Source: Pseudomonadota bacterium
GTDB taxonomy: Bacteria > Pseudomonadota > Gammaproteobacteria > Steroidobacterales > Steroidobacteraceae
Assembly (NCBI GenBank): GCA_021779875.1
Contig: JAJXZV010000442.1
Coordinates: 1-5,537 of the forward strand
Reading direction: 5' to 3'
DNA length: 5,537 nucleotides
The translations under genes were made by a program, and so were the position numbers. Numbering within the stretch: the first letter of the stretch is position 1; every line of letters begins with the position of its first letter. This document shows positions 4,540 through 5,537 of this stretch, in pieces. A model generated the notes under the pieces. That model worked only from the letters and a program-made list of their open reading frames with translations, made no database searches and was not told where the DNA came from.

Positions 4540-5537
4540 ATGACCACGGCGTACGACCCGTGGCTCGTGCTCTTGTCCGTCGTCGTGGCGATGACGGTGT
4601 CGTACACCGCGCTGCGGCTGGCCGCGCGTGTCGCGACCCATTCGGGCCGGCAGGCGCGCATCTGGCTGGCGGCCGGCGCGGTGGCGATGGGCGTCGGCAT
4701 CTGGTCCATGCATTTCATCGGCATGCTGGCGTACTCGCTGCCGATCCGGCTCGCCTACGACCTGCCGCGCACCTTGGCGTCGCTCGCGATCGCCGTCGTC
4801 ACCTCGGGGTTCGCGCTCGGTATCTCGAGCGGAGTCCGCCTGACCGTCCCGCGGCTGGCCGCGAGCTCGCTCATCATGGGCGCCGGAATCGCCTCCATGC
4901 ACTACATGGGCATGGCGGCGATCGCCATGGTTCCGGCCATCGGCTACGACCCGGCGCTGGCCGCCTTGTCGGTGCTCATCGCCGTGCTCGCCTCCTGCGC
5001 CGCGCTCTGGCTCTTCCACCGGTTGCGCGACCACCACCACTCCCGTCAACGACTGATCCGCCTCGCGGCCGCCGGCGTCATGGGAATCGCGATCAGCGGC
5101 ATGCACTACGTCGGCATGGCCGCCGCCCGAATCGCGCCCGGCTCGTTCTGTCGCGGCGGCATCACTCTCGACACCGGCTGGCTGGCGACGACCATCGGAC
5201 TGTTCGCACTGTGCCTGCTGCTCATGTCCCTGATCACGGCGGTCTACGACGCGCACCTGCAGTCGAGCACGCTGCGGCACGCCGAGGGCCTGCAACGCGT
5301 GAACGCGGAACTCCAGTTTCAGAGTTCGCACGATTGGCTCACCGGCCTGCCGAACCGCGTGCAGTTCCGCGACCGCCTCGGCGAGGCCATCGAGCGGGCC
5401 GGCCGCGATCGGACGTCGTTCGCGGTGTTGATGGTGGACCTGGATCGCTTCAAGGTCATCAACGACACCCTGGGTCACGGCATCGGCGATCGGCTGCTCG
5501 CCGCGGTGGGGGAGCGCCTCACGGGCGTGGCGCGTCC
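4540..5537 (+). CDS. MHYT-GGDEF cyclic-di-GMP signalling protein (MucR/NbdA/YkoW type), 3' end outside window
   Basis: An inner-membrane sensor fused to a c-di-GMP domain. The 332 visible codons begin with a seven-helix MHYT domain (about residues 6-235), with hydrophobic segments near 8-28, 41-63, 79-98, 106-129, 140-160, 172-194 and 213-234. Three motif copies are present: SMHFIGM (56-62), SMHYMGM (119-125) and GMHYVGM (187-193). Their Met and His residues are proposed in the literature to bind a metal such as copper and to sense O2, CO or NO. A short linker (about 236-262) leads to a GGDEF domain: DWLTGLPNR at 265-273 and VDLDRFKVINDTLGH at 299-313, with metal-binding Asp300. The window ends before the GGDEF signature, so activity and any following EAL domain cannot be judged; many relatives are MHYT-GGDEF-EAL. 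HHH at 165-167 lies in a loop between helices. The gene is preceded by a sigma-28-like promoter and its own ribosome site. A full-length homologue could resemble Pseudomonas MucR, but no symbol is given. Confidence 0.95.
   Translation, partial: MTTAYDPWLVLLSVVVAMTVSYTALRLAARVATHSGRQARIWLAAGAVAMGVGIWSMHFIGMLAYSLPIRLAYDLPRTLASLAIAVVTSGFALGISSGVRLTVPRLAASSLIMGAGIASMHYMGMAAIAMVPAIGYDPALAALSVLIAVLASCAALWLFHRLRDHHHSRQRLIRLAAAGVMGIAISGMHYVGMAAARIAPGSFCRGGITLDTGWLATTIGLFALCLLLMSLITAVYDAHLQSSTLRHAEGLQRVNAELQFQSSHDWLTGLPNRVQFRDRLGEAIERAGRDRTSFAVLMVDLDRFKVINDTLGHGIGDRLLAAVGERLTGVAR

Noticed and set aside
4501..5478. A 325-codon minus-strand frame
   Set aside because: It lies antisense to the MHYT-GGDEF gene, whose three MHYT motifs and GGDEF start are unmistakable. 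Its His/Arg/Asp-rich text is the reverse reading of that gene.

Overview
The window is GC-rich DNA with long, tightly packed reading frames. It is most likely chromosomal DNA of a high-GC member of the Pseudomonadota, probably gamma- or betaproteobacterial. Four things point there: the GGDEF/EAL and MHYT signalling proteins, the good Shine-Dalgarno sites, a candidate flagellar sigma-28 promoter, and a YciI-type small protein. The genus cannot be named from this sequence. No tRNA, rRNA, insertion sequence, CRISPR array or phage gene was seen.

Layout: (1) 1-204, plus strand: the 3' end of a small YciI/YCII-related protein whose start lies before the window. (2) 211-3204, minus strand, converging on gene 1 with a 6-bp gap: a complete 997-residue inner-membrane protein with a periplasmic sensor region, two GAF-like domains, GGDEF and EAL. 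Both enzymatic domains keep their catalytic motifs. (3) 3205-3504: a 300-bp divergent intergenic region with a weak sigma-70-like promoter, an inverted repeat with a further half-site, and a short palindrome. (4) 3505-4365, plus strand: a 286-residue protein of the haem-oxygenase-like diiron oxidase superfamily (TenA/PqqC/CADD/UndA fold) with a full set of candidate iron ligands. (5) 4366-4539: an intergenic region with a GC-rich hairpin, an 11-bp direct repeat and a sigma-28-like promoter. (6) 4540 to the window end, plus strand: an MHYT-GGDEF protein cut by the window edge inside its GGDEF domain. An EAL domain may follow.

The theme is cyclic-di-GMP signalling. Two membrane-anchored c-di-GMP proteins flank a putative non-haem diiron enzyme of unknown substrate. 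The MHYT protein is probably transcribed with the flagellar late genes, which would tie it to the motile-to-sessile switch. The diiron protein has its own ribosome binding site and is separated from both neighbours by regulatory-looking DNA. A functional link to c-di-GMP is therefore suggested only by proximity. It is the least described gene here and the best candidate for new biochemistry.
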